Shown here: in pieces, positions 47,222-58,706 of the stretch | Layout: the number at the start of each line of letters is the position of its first letter | Numbering within the stretch: the stretch's first letter is position 1 | Assembly: GCA_025765615.1 (NCBI GenBank) | Contig: JAIVFJ010000035.1 | Coordinates: 186,001 to 250,000 of the forward strand | DNA length: 64,000 bases | Source: Zopfochytrium polystomum | Taxonomy: Eukaryota; Chytridiomycota; Chytridiomycetes; Chytridiales; Chytridiaceae | Reading direction: 5' to 3' | The notes under the pieces: generated by a model | The model's input: only the letters and a program-made list of their open reading frames with translations | Databases searched by the model: none | Told to the model about the DNA's origin: nothing | Program-made: the position numbers and the translations under genes

Positions 47222-49740
47222 GCTGATGAAAACACACCCCCAGCTACACCAAAACTGCCAAAGAAGCCCAGAAGAAACACAAAGGCATATTGGGAGATCC
47301 ATTTAATCAACTCTGGACACTCCAAGAAATTGCTGGCTGGTCTTACTTTGAAAGAATTGAAATCTCAGGCTGGTGATATCTCTTCTTAATCCAAAAACTC
47401 GCAACTGACAAAATCTAGGTGATCGTGCAGCACAAAGTGGCTCTCTTATGCGCCGCCAAGCAGGAACAGATATTTATAACGTATGCAGAGAGCCCTCTCA
47501 AACCTTTGGTGCTGGACTTGGAAGTTTGGAGCCCTCTGCACTGCCTTGTGCTCATGGAAATTTGGATGCTCCCGGATCTGCTGCAAGTGCTGAAAACAGA
47601 ACTTTGATGTGTGGACAAGTGGTTGCTTTTCCATTGGAATCTGCTGTTGGGGGGGTGAAGGGTTCTGCTGGAAGTGGACAGATTTCTTCAGCATTGATTC
47701 ATCTGGCAAATTCTGGGGCACAAGTTGGCTCCACTGGTGCTTCTTGCTCTGGAAGTGCTCTCTTGGCTGATGAGAGCTCTGATGGACCTTGTCCTCTTGT
47801 GGTGATTGATGACATTGTGATTGTCAACACTGAGCAGTTTGAAAGAGACTTAGGTGAGCTCCTTGCAGAGGGTGAGCAGTGTACAACCAACCCAGCTGAG
47901 TGGGTTGAATCGGTGACAAAAGCATGGACATTGCCATGCCGTCATCCACATGAGACTGGAACACTGTCAAAAACTGTTCGGATCTCAGCCAAACAAGCTG
48001 CACAGTTTACTCCAAAGGATGCATTTGATCTTGTGTGGAACAAAGAAGTTCAGAATTTGATTGTGCTTCATACAAACATGAACTGCATCACCCAAAGAAT
48101 GGAATGTCTGAAGAGAAAAGGAGATGGAGCTGGCTCATTTGGATTGTGCTCAACTGTCTGCAGAAGAACTCAATCATGAGGCTGATGAAGAAAAAGGCTC
48201 TGAAGCTGCTGAAGGTGGTGATGGGGCACGGTTCACAAAAGAGGAGTTTTCAAGATTCATTGGTCTTCTCATCTGGAATGGTGCCAGCCCATCCAATGAC
48301 TGGGAGGACAAGTGGAGTACCCATCCTATTCTCAATTGAAATACCAGAGAAATTTCAGGCATCTCAAAATCTCGTTTCAAGGCCATTCTGCAGTACTTGC
48401 ACTTCTGTGATGAGAGCAAATATCCAGCCTCTCCCACCCACAGCAAGACCTACAAAGTGGATGAGCTTCTCGATGCTGTTGGGAAGAGTTTTCAAAGTCT
48501 CTATGAACTTGACCCAAATGTTTCTATTGATGAGATGATGATCTCGTTCAAGGGACGTCTTGGAACCAAGCAGTACTCTCCAAATAAGCCAGTCAAGAGG
48601 GACATCAAGATTTGGGCCTTGGCTGATCTGGAAAGTGGATACATTTACAAATCTGAGCTTTATTCTGGAAAGAATTTGGATGCAGGCTCCCAGTCAGGAG
48701 GGGTTAGTGCTGGAGGACTTGGAGGAAACATCATCCTGCGACTGATGGCTGGACTGGGGGGAGTTTATCAAACAGTTCAAGCAGACAATTACTTTACAAG
48801 CATTGAGCTTGCAAAGGAGTTGCTTGATCAGAAAACCTATCTGCGTGGAACAACTCGAATTCATCGAAAAAGCTTTCCTGATAGGGCAAAAATTGCAAAA
48901 AATGCAAAGCAGGGAACTCACTAATGGGGGATTCTTCCATATGGTGATGCTCTTATCACTGCAATTGGATTCTCTGATAAGAAGGTCTTCCACATAATCT
49001 CCACCTGTGATAGTCACGATCTCTCTCAGTTGTTTGATGGAATGAAGAGACAATGGCAAAAGACTCAGAGGCGTTTGTCCCAAAAGCCTCACTGCCGTAT
49101 AAAAAGTTCATGGGCTGGTGTGGACAGAGCTGATCAGATGATTGCAACCTGCAGTGTTGCTCATAAAACAAGGACGTGGTATCACAGGCTTTTTTACTTT
49201 GCATTGGATGCCTGTCTGGTCAATGCACATGTTGTTTACCAAAAGGTGCAGAAATCTGCTGGTCTGCCAGATGACATTGCCACAAAGGATTTTCGTCTTC
49301 AGCTTGCATTGCAACTGTTTGGAAGGGACCAGTCTGCTGTGAATGCTCAAGTAGCTACTGGTGGTATTGGTGCACTGGCCCCTTTTATCACTTGGGCTCA
49401 ATCAGGCAAAATCACCCTGGGCTATCACATTCCAGTTCACTACTATAGCCGTGAATTTTATCCATTTATATTGGATGATGCACCTCCTGGAACATTGTTG
49501 GAGCATGTTTGATGCCAAGGTTGCCCTGCAAATCCAGGACAAAGGACTTCGACTATCTGTCCACAATGCTGCATTGGATCTTGTGTTGGAAAGTGTTTCT
49601 CTGATCATATTTTTGGCAGCAGAACTTTTGATATGAGCAAAAGAAAGGCGTTTGACAATGCTGAGGGGCAACCTGTCAAAAAGGAAAACAAAGGGTATCT
49701 TTGTAGTGGATTTTGCATCCATCATGGATACCGACTATGA
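47222..49740 (+). pseudogene. Degraded piggyBac-like transposase
   Basis: DDE transposase of the piggyBac superfamily, probably inactive. The reading frame begins near 47222 (ADENTPPATPKLPKKPRR) and the N-terminal acidic part continues in another frame through 48110. From 48124 one frame carries the transposase: FTKEEFSRFIGLLIWNGASP, then an in-frame TGA at 48337. KSRFKAILQYLHFCDESKYP, SIDEMMISFKGRLGTKQYSP (first catalytic Asp) and VQADNYFTSIELAKELLD (second Asp) follow, then an in-frame TAA at 48922. After this come FHIISTCDSHD and SWAGVDRADQMIATC (third Asp), with a short Cys/His-rich C-terminal fragment in a different frame (49515-49738). At least one frame change near 48100 and two nonsense codons break it. 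Target-site TTAA ends could not be fixed. Confidence 0.82.
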
Positions 49741-51829
49741 CCCCCTAAAATCATTTAATTCTTTCAAAATTTTTTGTGGCCAGATTTATCAATAAAAAGT
49801 TCAAACAAAAAGCAAGATTTTGAAGCTTAGTCATTTCGCTATGCGCTCTGTAAATTTGGTCTCATTTGGAGAATGCTGGGATTGCTAAAACGACAGTAAG
49901 TGGCTCTATGACCATTCAAAAGTGCCCCCTACATAATGGACCAAATCTTCATCAAAACTCAATTAAAGGAGCAAACAGCCAGCATCATCAGAGAGCCCTT
50001 ATCCAAAACAGTCTTTGTTACTAAGTAAGTAGTTGTGTATCTTTGTTTTTGCAAGTGTGGTGCAAGTTGCAAAACATCCAAATGTGTCACATTTCGGAAT
50101 TCAGTTATCACTGACCTTTTTTCTTTTTTTTCCAACTTTTGTTCAACAGAATCATCATAGGAAAAAACACCCATGGCCATCGTGCGGGGGGGTGTTAGAC
50201 GGAACTGAATGGTTAGCAGCAAGAGGCACAAGACGGACCCGAACCTATTGTGACTGTCAGTTATTGTTCTCACTATACCCATGGGAGAGCGAGCCACTGC
50301 CAATGCAGACCTGGGTGCTGGCTTGCGCTGATGACAATACCTGGAGTATTAAGTGGAACAGAAACCCAGTGTCAACAGTTTTCCTCCTCCTCTGCCCAAG
50401 CAGATAATATAGGAGAGGTTTTTACCCTGTGCCGGTCACGCTTGCCTAGCAACTATTACAGCGTGCATATCATCATTATGTATCAATAATTCATAACAGA
50501 GTTTTTCTCTTCCTCTCCAAGTTGGGGAGAAGGACCACCCACAAACACACATCTCCACTTCATTCACTCCTTCCACTCACCCACTCAGAGTAGACTGTTT
50601 ACAAAGTGGAAAACAGTTCTGGTTATTCCAACAGGCATCTCTGCACACTAACGGTTCCTTGTGTTTGCCCTTTGTGTCCAACCCCCTCCAACTTAGGGCT
50701 TGTCTTTGGCAGAGAGGGAGCTGGTACTCCAAGGTGGTGGCTCCAACAGGTTGGGACCTGGCCACTTTCCTCCCCACTCTCTTGCCTTTTCCCTTGGCTT
50801 CTGCCTTGGGAAGGAGCTGGCAAAGATTGGTTGGTGCTGCCTTAGGCACCCCCTTTGTTGCCCTAAGTCTCATTCCTTACTGAGTGATTCAGTCCTTTGG
50901 CTTTGCCATTGGGGTTTCTCTGTGTCTTGGACCAGAGGCATTTTGCACTTTCTTTTGTGATTGTGCCACCTTTGTCCCACTTTTCTTATGTTTCCATTTT
51001 AGGTTTGTGATGGCTGCTCTTTTCTGTGTTTAAAGAGTTTCTTTTGTGTTTGATGATGGGCTTTAGTAGACTCCAAATACATTTTCCTGTCTGGTGACCA
51101 CTAGACACCTTCTTTTGCTCTTTTCATTAGATAGGAATGGTATTTAGATCATTGCTCGATTTCCACCTCCAGCCCAGGGTGAGGAGATTTAGAGAGCACA
51201 GTCTCACACTGGTTAAAAAGTGGGTATACACTTAATTTATTTGAGGTCACAGGCTGAAAGCCAGTCATCCTCACAATGTGGCTTGTAGATTTTGTTGCAA
51301 GAAACAACCAACCTTACTGTGCCTCCAGGGTTACACAAGCTGTTTATCTCCGTCCCAGGTTTTGGAACAGTCTTTCCCCATTGTAGGCTTTTTTCAATGA
51401 TAGAAATCCACTATATGGAGACAGTTAAGTTTCTGTATACATTCACAAACCTCACGAATTTGGGCAAAATCTCAGACCTAAATCCATTTACAACATCATT
51501 GACAAGGTGTTTATAAGAGGAGGACGACACAGCAAGTTCCGACGAGAAGCCAAGGTATGAACCTGAAGATGAAGCTTACTGTGGGAAAGTGCCAGGAAAA
51601 AAAATTGTGTTTGAAAGAGGTGATTATCAAAATGCAATAGTGCTCCCCCCCCCAGCAAAAAATTAGAAATAAAGTCCTTGTCAGACACACAGAAAAGGAA
51701 GGAAGAAAGAAAAAAGCAACACGACCCTTGGTCAGCCCCACTGTGTGCTCTGCAAGGTTTGCAAGGTTCTTCATCATCCAAAGACTGCACAAAACCATGC
51801 TAGGGACCATTGTTTACCAATTGGCATTC
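49741..51829. other. Transposon-like AT-rich sequence with no assignable gene
   Basis: Downstream of the piggyBac relic (AATAAA at 49791). A CT-rich island at 50600-50900 has open frames on both strands without domain signals. No gene supported; probably older repeat debris. Confidence 0.5.
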
Positions 51830-52727
51830 TAATCAGGCAGCATGTCCCCCCAAAGCCGCCGCTGCTGCAGCCTCTGCCGTTTCCATTCCCACAGGCTCTC
51901 TGCTTGGATCGAAATCCAGCTGACTTGTGGCCCAGTTTTCCGCAGTTGTGGCAGTTTCCCTGGAAACACATGGGCTTCAATGCAGTCAGAACGGAACTGC
52001 CCAAAATCTGGGGGATTGCTTTGGCCAATTCCGTTGCACCAACAGAAGCAGAGGATTCTCATGCAGCCGTTTCAAGCATCTGTTTCTGAACGATTTCAAC
52101 CGTGAGTGTGCTTGTCGTGATATCTCTGTTCATGGCAATTGTATCGTGGAAAACTGTACCAAGTCGGATCCTTGATTGGGACGGAGTTGCGGTAGAAGCC
52201 GACTTGTTACTGGTTGGAGAAACCAATGCCCGCACTGTCCAGCTCAGCAAACATCTGAGCAAGGCGTTGGACGTGCGTGTGCATGTTGGTGCCTGGTCGA
52301 TAGATGGTGGTGAACAGGCGACGTTGTGTTTCGTAGGCTGTGGCTGCTTGCACCTTGTCATAGGTGTCTGTCAACGATTTCCACAGGCGGTCAAGCTGCA
52401 ACAGATCGGGATGGAGCTTGTCCAGGATGATTGACTCGGCCTGGCCGTCCTTGGCCTTGTATTCATCTGTCATGGGCGTACGAGCAGCTGGCGCGATGTG
52501 CTTGTCGAGACTTTAGATGCAAGGAGAAACTCAATTCGTGTCGTTCATTGGCCGAAGTTCGTTCTGGCAAACACGGGGAAGTTCTTGAGGTCGTCGGACA
52601 AAATGGCGACGATGGGGGCAGCCGCACCGCCAGAACTGGCACCACTGCCCAAAGGGCCACCACTGCCGCCGCCGGAGCCGCCGCTGGCGACACCACCGCC
52701 GCCAGAGCCTGATCCGCTGGATGACAT
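51830..52727 (-). pseudogene. Copia-type retrotransposon Gag fragment
   Basis: On the minus strand a Gly/Ser-rich leader with ILSDDLKNFPVFARTNFGQ (52727-52545) is followed, after a frame change, by AESIILDKLHPDLLQLDRLW and LWKSLTDTYDKVQ, then TNMHTHVQRLAQMFAELDS (52473-52207). This order fits the Gag polyprotein of Ty1/copia elements. Further on, CHNCGKLGHKSAGF (about 51950) is a zinc knuckle in which the last Cys of CCHC is replaced by Phe. Frames shift at least twice and no protease, integrase or reverse transcriptase follows within the window, so it is a truncated dead copy. No LTRs were identified. Confidence 0.7.
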
Positions 52728-53245
52728 CTTGGTGGGATCAAAGGAAGATGATGGAAGAGAACTGAGAGATGAAGATCAACGGCCTAGAGTGGAAATGGAG
52801 GACGTTCGCAAACCAAGGGAATGCGAGAGTTGGGTTGTGCTATTACTACTGGAAGGGCTTGGGGCCCATAACCTGTTGTGAAGGAAGGTGGGGGAAGCCT
52901 CCTACTGATTCTTTGTCGTGCTGATAGTAATTCGAGAAGGAGAGGAGAGTATGGGCTATGAGATTCTATATTTTCGCAGTTATTTTCCTTTTGTTGTTCC
53001 GGCCCCTTTTTTACTCTGGGTGCGAGGCAAGATAGCCCAATAAATGTGACCTAACAATCAACTTCAACCAAAAAAAGTGGAGGAATAGGATGGGGGAACT
53101 CGGGTCAGTCGATAAGCGCAACTCAGACAATTCTAAACAAGGAGGAGGATGACCACAAGGAGGAGCGCGAGGAATTTCTGTGATTGGTTGGTTCTTCGGG
53201 GAACGTTCTTGGTCTCCTTTGTAAACAAATCACAGACGTTCTCTG

Positions 53246-53281
<36 letters not shown>

Positions 53282-53584
53282 GCTGGGTTAGCGAACCGCA
53301 GGGCTGAGAGACAGACAGACAGACAGTCAGACAGACAGACAGACAGACAAAGGGGATAGGAGACAACAACGCATCATAAACGGCGCTCACCTTGCTCGCC
53401 TCGCCCATTGAATCTTGCACATTTCTTTTTTCCAATGAAAGAAAGCTCCTGGCAAAAAGCAAGCGTTTTTTACTTTGTAGAACACAAAGTACAAGGGAGT
53501 TGTCTTGAAAGATGTCAACATTGATATCGTTTTTTCCGAATCATGCCATAATCTTGCCCAGCTATCTGGCAGCCTTGCTCTTTT
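52728..53584. other. Intergenic with simple repeats
   Basis: Contains (TC)n at 53242-53282 and an (AGAC)n tract at 53306-53350. No gene supported. Confidence 0.65.
53306..53350 (+). repeat. (AGAC)n tetranucleotide repeat
   Basis: About ten AGAC units with one AGTC interruption. Related GACT/GACA runs also occur at 58565-58660. Confidence 0.9.
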
Positions 53585-54105
53585 GCAGACATATGCATTG
53601 GCATATTCTCTACGCAGATCAAATCAGCTTGCATTAGTTTTGCTAATAAAGTATAGAGGATTTGGCTTTTCAAAGTGGTCACTTTAGGATTTGGCCAAGG
53701 GAAACGTTTACCCATTCCTTTTTTGACTCCCCAACTGTCAGGAACAGGGCAGGACAGGACAAGGCAGACAAGGAACTGAGAGGAGTGATGATTGTATTGG
53801 AAACAATAATTCACTTGAGGGATGGGACAGGTCCCCCATCCCCCTTTTATACCTTTTGAGAGTCTTCCTTGTCAATACTCAAAGAATGTTCCAGAAAGAG
53901 CAATTAGTAATACAATGATACCAATGATACCAATGACAACAAGACAAGTCAGGAAAGCAAAGAAGGTCCCAGAAGGTTCCACAAGGTTCCATGAAGGAAT
54001 GTTCTAGAAGGTTCCAGAGGTTTCCAGAGGGTGATTCATAACACCAACTGCTCAAGTAGGCGACAAAAGCAATTATTAAGACAGAAGCTGCCAATAGGAT
54101 TTGAC
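53585..54105 (+). repeat. Dispersed repeat, copy B (split by about 300 bp)
   Basis: Left half 53589-53735 and right half 54046-54100 align with copy A at 2.9 kb (see that entry). Between them lies about 310 bp absent from copy A, containing AAGGTTCCA/GAAGGTTCC short repeats (53965-54025). The right half leads directly into the hAT remnant. Confidence 0.65.
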
Positions 54106-54229
54106 GTAGCATGTACTGCACCAAGTTTTCCTGTGTTTGGGCAATTGCCAGTGGGTATCCTGTCAATGTCAAGCTGCGAAGGCAGCGGCGCAGAGCAAAT
54201 TTTTCCTTACTTTCCGATGGAATTGTGGA

Positions 54230-54700
54230 CGTCATCAGTGCTGCCCCATCCTGCAGCAACGACCGCGGTCAAAAGATGTGACAAGCAGCCAGCTAAACAG
54301 CTCCCTGGCGATGAATTTCTCGTAGGTAGCAGTGGTGAGTTTGACGTTCACAACTGCAGGCGATCATCTCATTGTTTTCTCTTGCTCATAACGGTAATTT
54401 TCAGATCGGGAGAGATGCCAGCAACGTCCTGCTCTCCAGCGGTACAACTTTGCCTGGCCATTTCACTACCACCCTGGATGAGGTTGGGGGAATTGCTGCG
54501 CCAACGTCCATACCACACTTACCCTCCAGCGCCAAGTCGAGTTGTTCATCGTTCATCCTTCAAGCACTGCGTCGGAACGGAATTTCTCTTTGTTCGCATG
54601 CATTCACACTGGTGCCTGCAATCACGATTAAAAAGGTTATCTTTTTTGTTACGAATATGGGTCAGCTTGAGGGAACTGAGCTTTACACCTTTGTAAAGAA
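54230..54700 (+). pseudogene. hAT transposase C-terminal remnant
   Basis: From 54539 one frame reads ELFIVHPSSTASERNFSLFA and CIHTGACN, the C-terminal dimerisation signature of hAT transposases (P-x-TSA-SERNFS-x5-HT). After a stop, another frame continues IKKVIFFVTNMGQLE, matching the usual KL-VFIYTN end of that domain. The two parts are separated by a frame change, so the gene is dead. Upstream pieces (54230-54530) are too degraded to assign with confidence. Confidence 0.6.
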
Positions 54701-54968
54701 CGATTTGTTGTGTTATTCAATGGAAGCGTTTGGGGATTAAGGGGGGAAGGAAAATAAAACGAATTACAGTTAGAGGTCGTTTCAAGTAGAAAAGGCGGAA
54801 AAGGTTTTGAGCAAACAAGGAAATGTTGTTCCAGGTGCTGTTCCCACAGACTGGCACATGAGCAAGTGAAAAAATAGAAAAAAGAAGTTTTCACTGGCGG
54901 AGACAGACCACCCCCGAGCAGACGGACCACCTCTCGGACAGAGTGAATTAGCTGAATTAGTTCAATTA

Positions 54969-55213
54969 CAGCCATATCCCTAACTTCGGGGAACCAACTT
55001 GATTTCAATTTGATTTCAAGTCAGAATCAAGTCACAGAGGACTGGCCCAGAGACAGGCAGACAAACAACATCGCAGGAGGAAGGCTGATGGACAAGTGGC
55101 CAGCTAAACAAGTCAGTCTCTGGCCCTTTGCTGCGGACTTGATTTCGACTTGAAACCAACTCGATATCAACTTGAAATCAAGTTGGTTCCCCAAAGTTTT
55201 AGGGATACCGCTG
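54969..55213. mobile_element. 245-bp MITE, Tc1/mariner-pogo type, with TA target duplication
   Basis: The left end CAGCCATATCCCTAACTTCG and the reverse complement of the right end, CAGCGGTATCCCTAAAACTT, are near-identical and continue as GGGGAACCAACTTGATTTCAA inward. Further inward the CTGGCCCAGAGAC / GTCTCTGGCCC pair extends the inverted symmetry, so nearly the whole element can fold into a hairpin. TA flanks both ends (54967-54968 and 55214-55215). It has no coding capacity. CAG termini and TA duplication are typical of the pogo branch of Tc1/mariner. Confidence 0.88.
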
Positions 55214-55215
55214 TA

Positions 55216-56180
55216 AAGAAATAGAGCAAGATTAGCTGTGGCAAGGAAATGGAGGAAAATGTTTCCTCCATTAAGTTTTCAGCCAATCAAATCTTTTATT
55301 CCCCAGTAAAGATTTCCGCCTTTTCCACTTGAAATGACCTTTTAAAAATAAAATAAAAATTATTTTCCGTCAAAATTTTGGACAGTCCAAACTGAAGCAG
55401 ATCCAGAGACAGAGCCGACCTCTTTTTGTCCAGGCAACGACACTCCTGGCGAGCGCGGTGTAGTTTCGTCGTCCAACGTTTTGAGCTTCTCCTGAAAGCC
55501 TGTCAAAGTTTGTTTAATATATGTGCAGGAGCGCTTATCCCTCGTAGACCCCTCCTTTCTTCACCCACTTCGATCAACAGTCAGCGCAGCGCACGGAGCC
55601 CTCAAAGGAGATGCTCTTCACTGTTTTTACTTTGCCGTTTGCTCACGAGTCATGCGTTCAAGGAATGCATTTATTACCAGCAGAGTTTGGAAAACAAAAA
55701 AATATCCTAATTGGTTGCTTCAAAAGAGAAAATGCTTCTTCCTGAAAAAAAAAAAAAAAAAAAAAAAGCAGGACGCGTAGGGACTTTCCTTGAGCTCTGG
55801 TCAAGTTAGTCCTCCGACGCCGCCCGTCTGCCGAGTCGTCGTCGTCGCCGCCACCACGCCGCCGCCGCCGCCCGCCCTTCTTGCCCGCGCCGGCCTTGGG
55901 GACCGACCCTGTCGCCGCCGCCCTTGCCACCGGCCGCGCCCTATGTGCTCGCCGCGGCGATCTTGGGCGACTTCGCGGTGCCACCACCCCGGCCGGCGGC
56001 ACCACTCCTCGCGGCGTTAGCGGCGGTCCCTCCACCGCCCTTGCCCTTACTGCCCCCCCTTCCCCCGCCGACCGCGAAACCACCCTTTCCGCCTCGTCGC
56101 AGCCGTCGTCTTTCCCGACCTCTTTGCCGACCCCCCCACCGCCCGCCGCCGTCCCCCCGCCGCCGCCGCAGCTCCGCGCT
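55216..56180. other. Region 3' of the kinase-like gene; possible further exons
   Basis: From about 55.8 to 56.2 kb the minus strand stays open in several frames with Gly/Ala/Arg/Lys-rich products that match the style of the kinase-like protein's tail (for example SKGKGGGGTAANAARSGAAG, ending at 55939). The gene may extend here by another splice, but GC-rich composition prevents a firm model. A 24-bp poly-A run lies at 55745. Confidence 0.4.
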
Positions 56181-58170
56181 TCATCCGCCCGGCAGCGGCC
56201 GGTGAAGGTGTCCCTCCCGCGCCCTTCCCGCCTTTGCCACCACCGCCAGTCCCCGGCTTTGTTGGAAACCGCAGGGGTCTTGGACGGCGCCGAGCGCGTC
56301 CTTGCCAGCTGCGTCCGATTTAGCGGCGGATTTCGCTCCCATCGCCGCCTTCGCGCCGCCTCCGCCGCCGCTACCGCCCTTGAGCGTCTTGCCGGCTGTC
56401 GGCGGGGTCGCTGCGGCGGGTTTGGGCGCCCTTGATGTGCCTCCGCCACGTGCCGTCGTCACCGCCTTATCGCCGGCGGCGCCGCCTTTGCCCTTGCCAG
56501 GTCCGCCCTTTGCCCCCGCCCCTGTCGCCGCCGCCGTAGGAGTTTCAGGAACTTTTCCCGCCGCACCGCCGGCGCCCTTTGCCTTTCGCGCAGCCGCCGC
56601 CGTCGCCTTGTTGCCGACCTTTGCTGCCGCCTTGGGCGCCTTTGCGGCGCCGGTCTTGTCGCCACCCGGTGCGCCGGCGCCCTTCCCCTTCGTCGTCGCC
56701 GCGGGCGCATTGAGCCCTCTTGTGGCTGCAGCCGCGCCTTTCTCCTTGCCAGCCGTCGTCGCCGCGCCCCTCTTTGCCTGCCAGCCAACGTGCGTCAAAG
56801 GGAGATGCGGAAAGAAACAAAAAAAAAAAAAAAAAAATTAAAAACACAAAACCTTATCCGCGACCGTCTTATCGCCGCCTTTGGCCCCCTTCGCCGCTGC
56901 CACCGGCCGCTTGCACGCACCCGCGCGCCGGTACAGCGACGGCCGCCCGCCGCGGAACGCGAACCCGCTCTCGATGCACTCGGCCGTGATCCCGGCCTTG
57001 GCCAACTGTTTCATCGCCAACTTGTTGTCTTCGTTGGCTTGGGAGGGGTGTTTCGCTGCAGGGGAGGGGAGAGTGAAGCCGGTTGAATGTCGAACGTGGA
57101 GGAAGTTTTAATAAAATAAAAGATTACCTTCACCCCAGTCGATGAGTTCAACTTTTGGTCCTTTGTACTTATTTTTTGTTGTCCAAACAGAAGAAGACAA
57201 GCAAATGAGACGCATCTTCTAAAAAAAAAAAAAAAAAAAAAAAAACCGGAGAAACCCTCTCACTCCCCCCTCCTCCCAATCTTACCGGCTGACCCGCCTT
57301 CTGATCCTGCGCGTGCACCCTCACGTTACCGGGATGCACGTCACCGTGCAGGTACCCGACTTCCGCCTGCTGCCGGTCGACCTGCTTCAAAATCATCTCG
57401 CTCAGCTTGGGCTTGCCTGCAGCCGTCTTCGGGTCCTCCCCGACCTGCTGGAACGTCGCGCGCGCCTTGGGGTCGTTGGCCGCTCGCTTTAAGTAGTCGG
57501 GCAGGTCCATATCGCCGACCTTTTTCTGCACCATCTTGTCCTTTTCGACCGCAATCAGCTGGCCGGCTGTTTGGGGGGGGGATAAGCGGTTAGACGGTGA
57601 AAGGCAGAGAAATAGAAAAAACAGAGGGAGAGAGAAAGGAGGCCCCGGGATTGCGTAAGTTTTTTTCGACTGTTGTTTTCCCCACCCCCAGCGGGGGTGC
57701 TCCCCCCCGTACCTTTCCGCGTCGCGTCGACCTCGTTCCCGCCGAAATGCACCCTGGCGCCGGTATTCTTGTCCGGCTTGTTCTGCTTGTACACCACGTC
57801 GTTCGCCGGTCCGCCCAGCGACCCCAGGTGCGCCACGCCGATGGCGCCTTCGCCGATCTGCTGGCCGACCTGTGAAGAAAAAAGGAAGGCGCAGACAGGG
57901 AGGTGTGTGGGGAAGGGGGTGAGGATGTTTCAGTTTCGTTCTAAAGTGGCCGTGTTGTAAGGCAGGTTGGGCTAAGGTCGACGGGGGGGAAAGGGAAGCA
58001 CAAAGCAAACGCCGTACCTTGACGCCGATGCCGTCCACAATCTCCACGCGCGAACCCGCTTGCGCACGGGCCAGTGACGGAACGTATGTTGCGACGAGAA
58101 GAAGGAGAAGAAGCAAGGCGCCGAGGACGCCGCTGCGGCTCCTCGTGGCGGCCGCTGAGGGAGGAGGCAT
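56181..58170 (-). CDS. Secreted protein-kinase-fold (APH/PKL-like) protein with Ala/Gly/Lys-rich tail
   Basis: Six exons with agreeing phases: 58170-58018, 57869-57713, 57566-57286, 57167-57128, 57055-56853 and 56777-56181; 476 aa as modelled. A signal peptide (GVLGALLLLLLLVATYVPSL) precedes a compact kinase-like domain: glycine-rich loop GEGAIG (57-62) with VVYK (K79), catalytic loop YLHGDVHPGN (H177, D179, N184) and metal-binding motif VELIDWGE (D207-W-G209). HGDxHPxN plus IDWxE is the pattern of aminoglycoside-phosphotransferase-like and related kinases rather than HRD/DFG protein kinases. The N-lobe is short. The last exon is a low-complexity Ala/Gly/Lys/Thr tail whose 3' end is uncertain. 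All catalytic residues look present, so activity is plausible; substrate unknown. The signal peptide sends it to the secretory pathway or outside. Confidence 0.75.
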
Positions 58171-58235
58171 TCGCGAGGGAAACGGGTTTGGCAGCCGTTG
58201 GGAAGGACAAACGGGTAGCGAGGATGAGGGGCTAA

Positions 58236-58270
<35 letters not shown>
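58236..58270 (+). repeat. (GT)n microsatellite
   Basis: About 34 bp of pure GT, 66 bp upstream of the kinase-like ATG. Confidence 0.95.
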
Positions 58271-58271
<1 letters not shown>

Positions 58272-58449
58272 AATTTATAAATCTTGTAATCTCGTAGAAT
58301 TATACACGTACATTCAGCACGCCTCGCTTGCTTGTGTTTTCTTTTATCCCTGCGTGCTGAGATTTTTTATTTCTTTTATTGTTGCCTTGTGACGCGTTCA
58401 GTTGTGCTTCGCCTCTAGATTTGCTGGTGTGTGTGTCTGTGTGTGAAAG

Positions 58450-58451
<2 letters not shown>

Positions 58452-58503
<52 letters not shown>
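58452..58503 (+). repeat. (GA)n microsatellite
   Basis: About 50 bp of nearly pure AG dinucleotides. Confidence 0.95.
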
Positions 58504-58506
<3 letters not shown>

Positions 58507-58706
58507 AGACAGGGACAGAGATAGGGTGCTACTTCGGCCAAACTGCGCAAAATCGGAAAAAAAAGACATGACAGACAGACCGACAGAGAGACTGACTGAC
58601 TGACTGACTGACAGCTTGCGAAAGACAGATTGGAGACCAATCAGGCAGACAGACAAACAGGCTGATAGGCCAAAGTCGGACCCATTTGACGACGTAAGCA
58701 CGCCCA

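Larger units (their letters stand above)
58171..58706. other. Intergenic, microsatellite-rich promoter region
   Basis: Upstream of the kinase-like gene: (GT)n at 58236-58270, (GA)n at 58452-58503 and GACT/GACA units at 58565-58660. No gene supported. Confidence 0.7.

Noticed and set aside
50577..50883. 98-codon minus-strand frame rich in Lys, Gly and Cys
   Set aside because: Lies in transposon debris, no matching frame on either side and no recognisable motif.
54031..54696. 221-codon plus-strand frame near the hAT remnant
   Set aside because: The hAT signature lies in a different frame of the same DNA, so this frame is a shadow.
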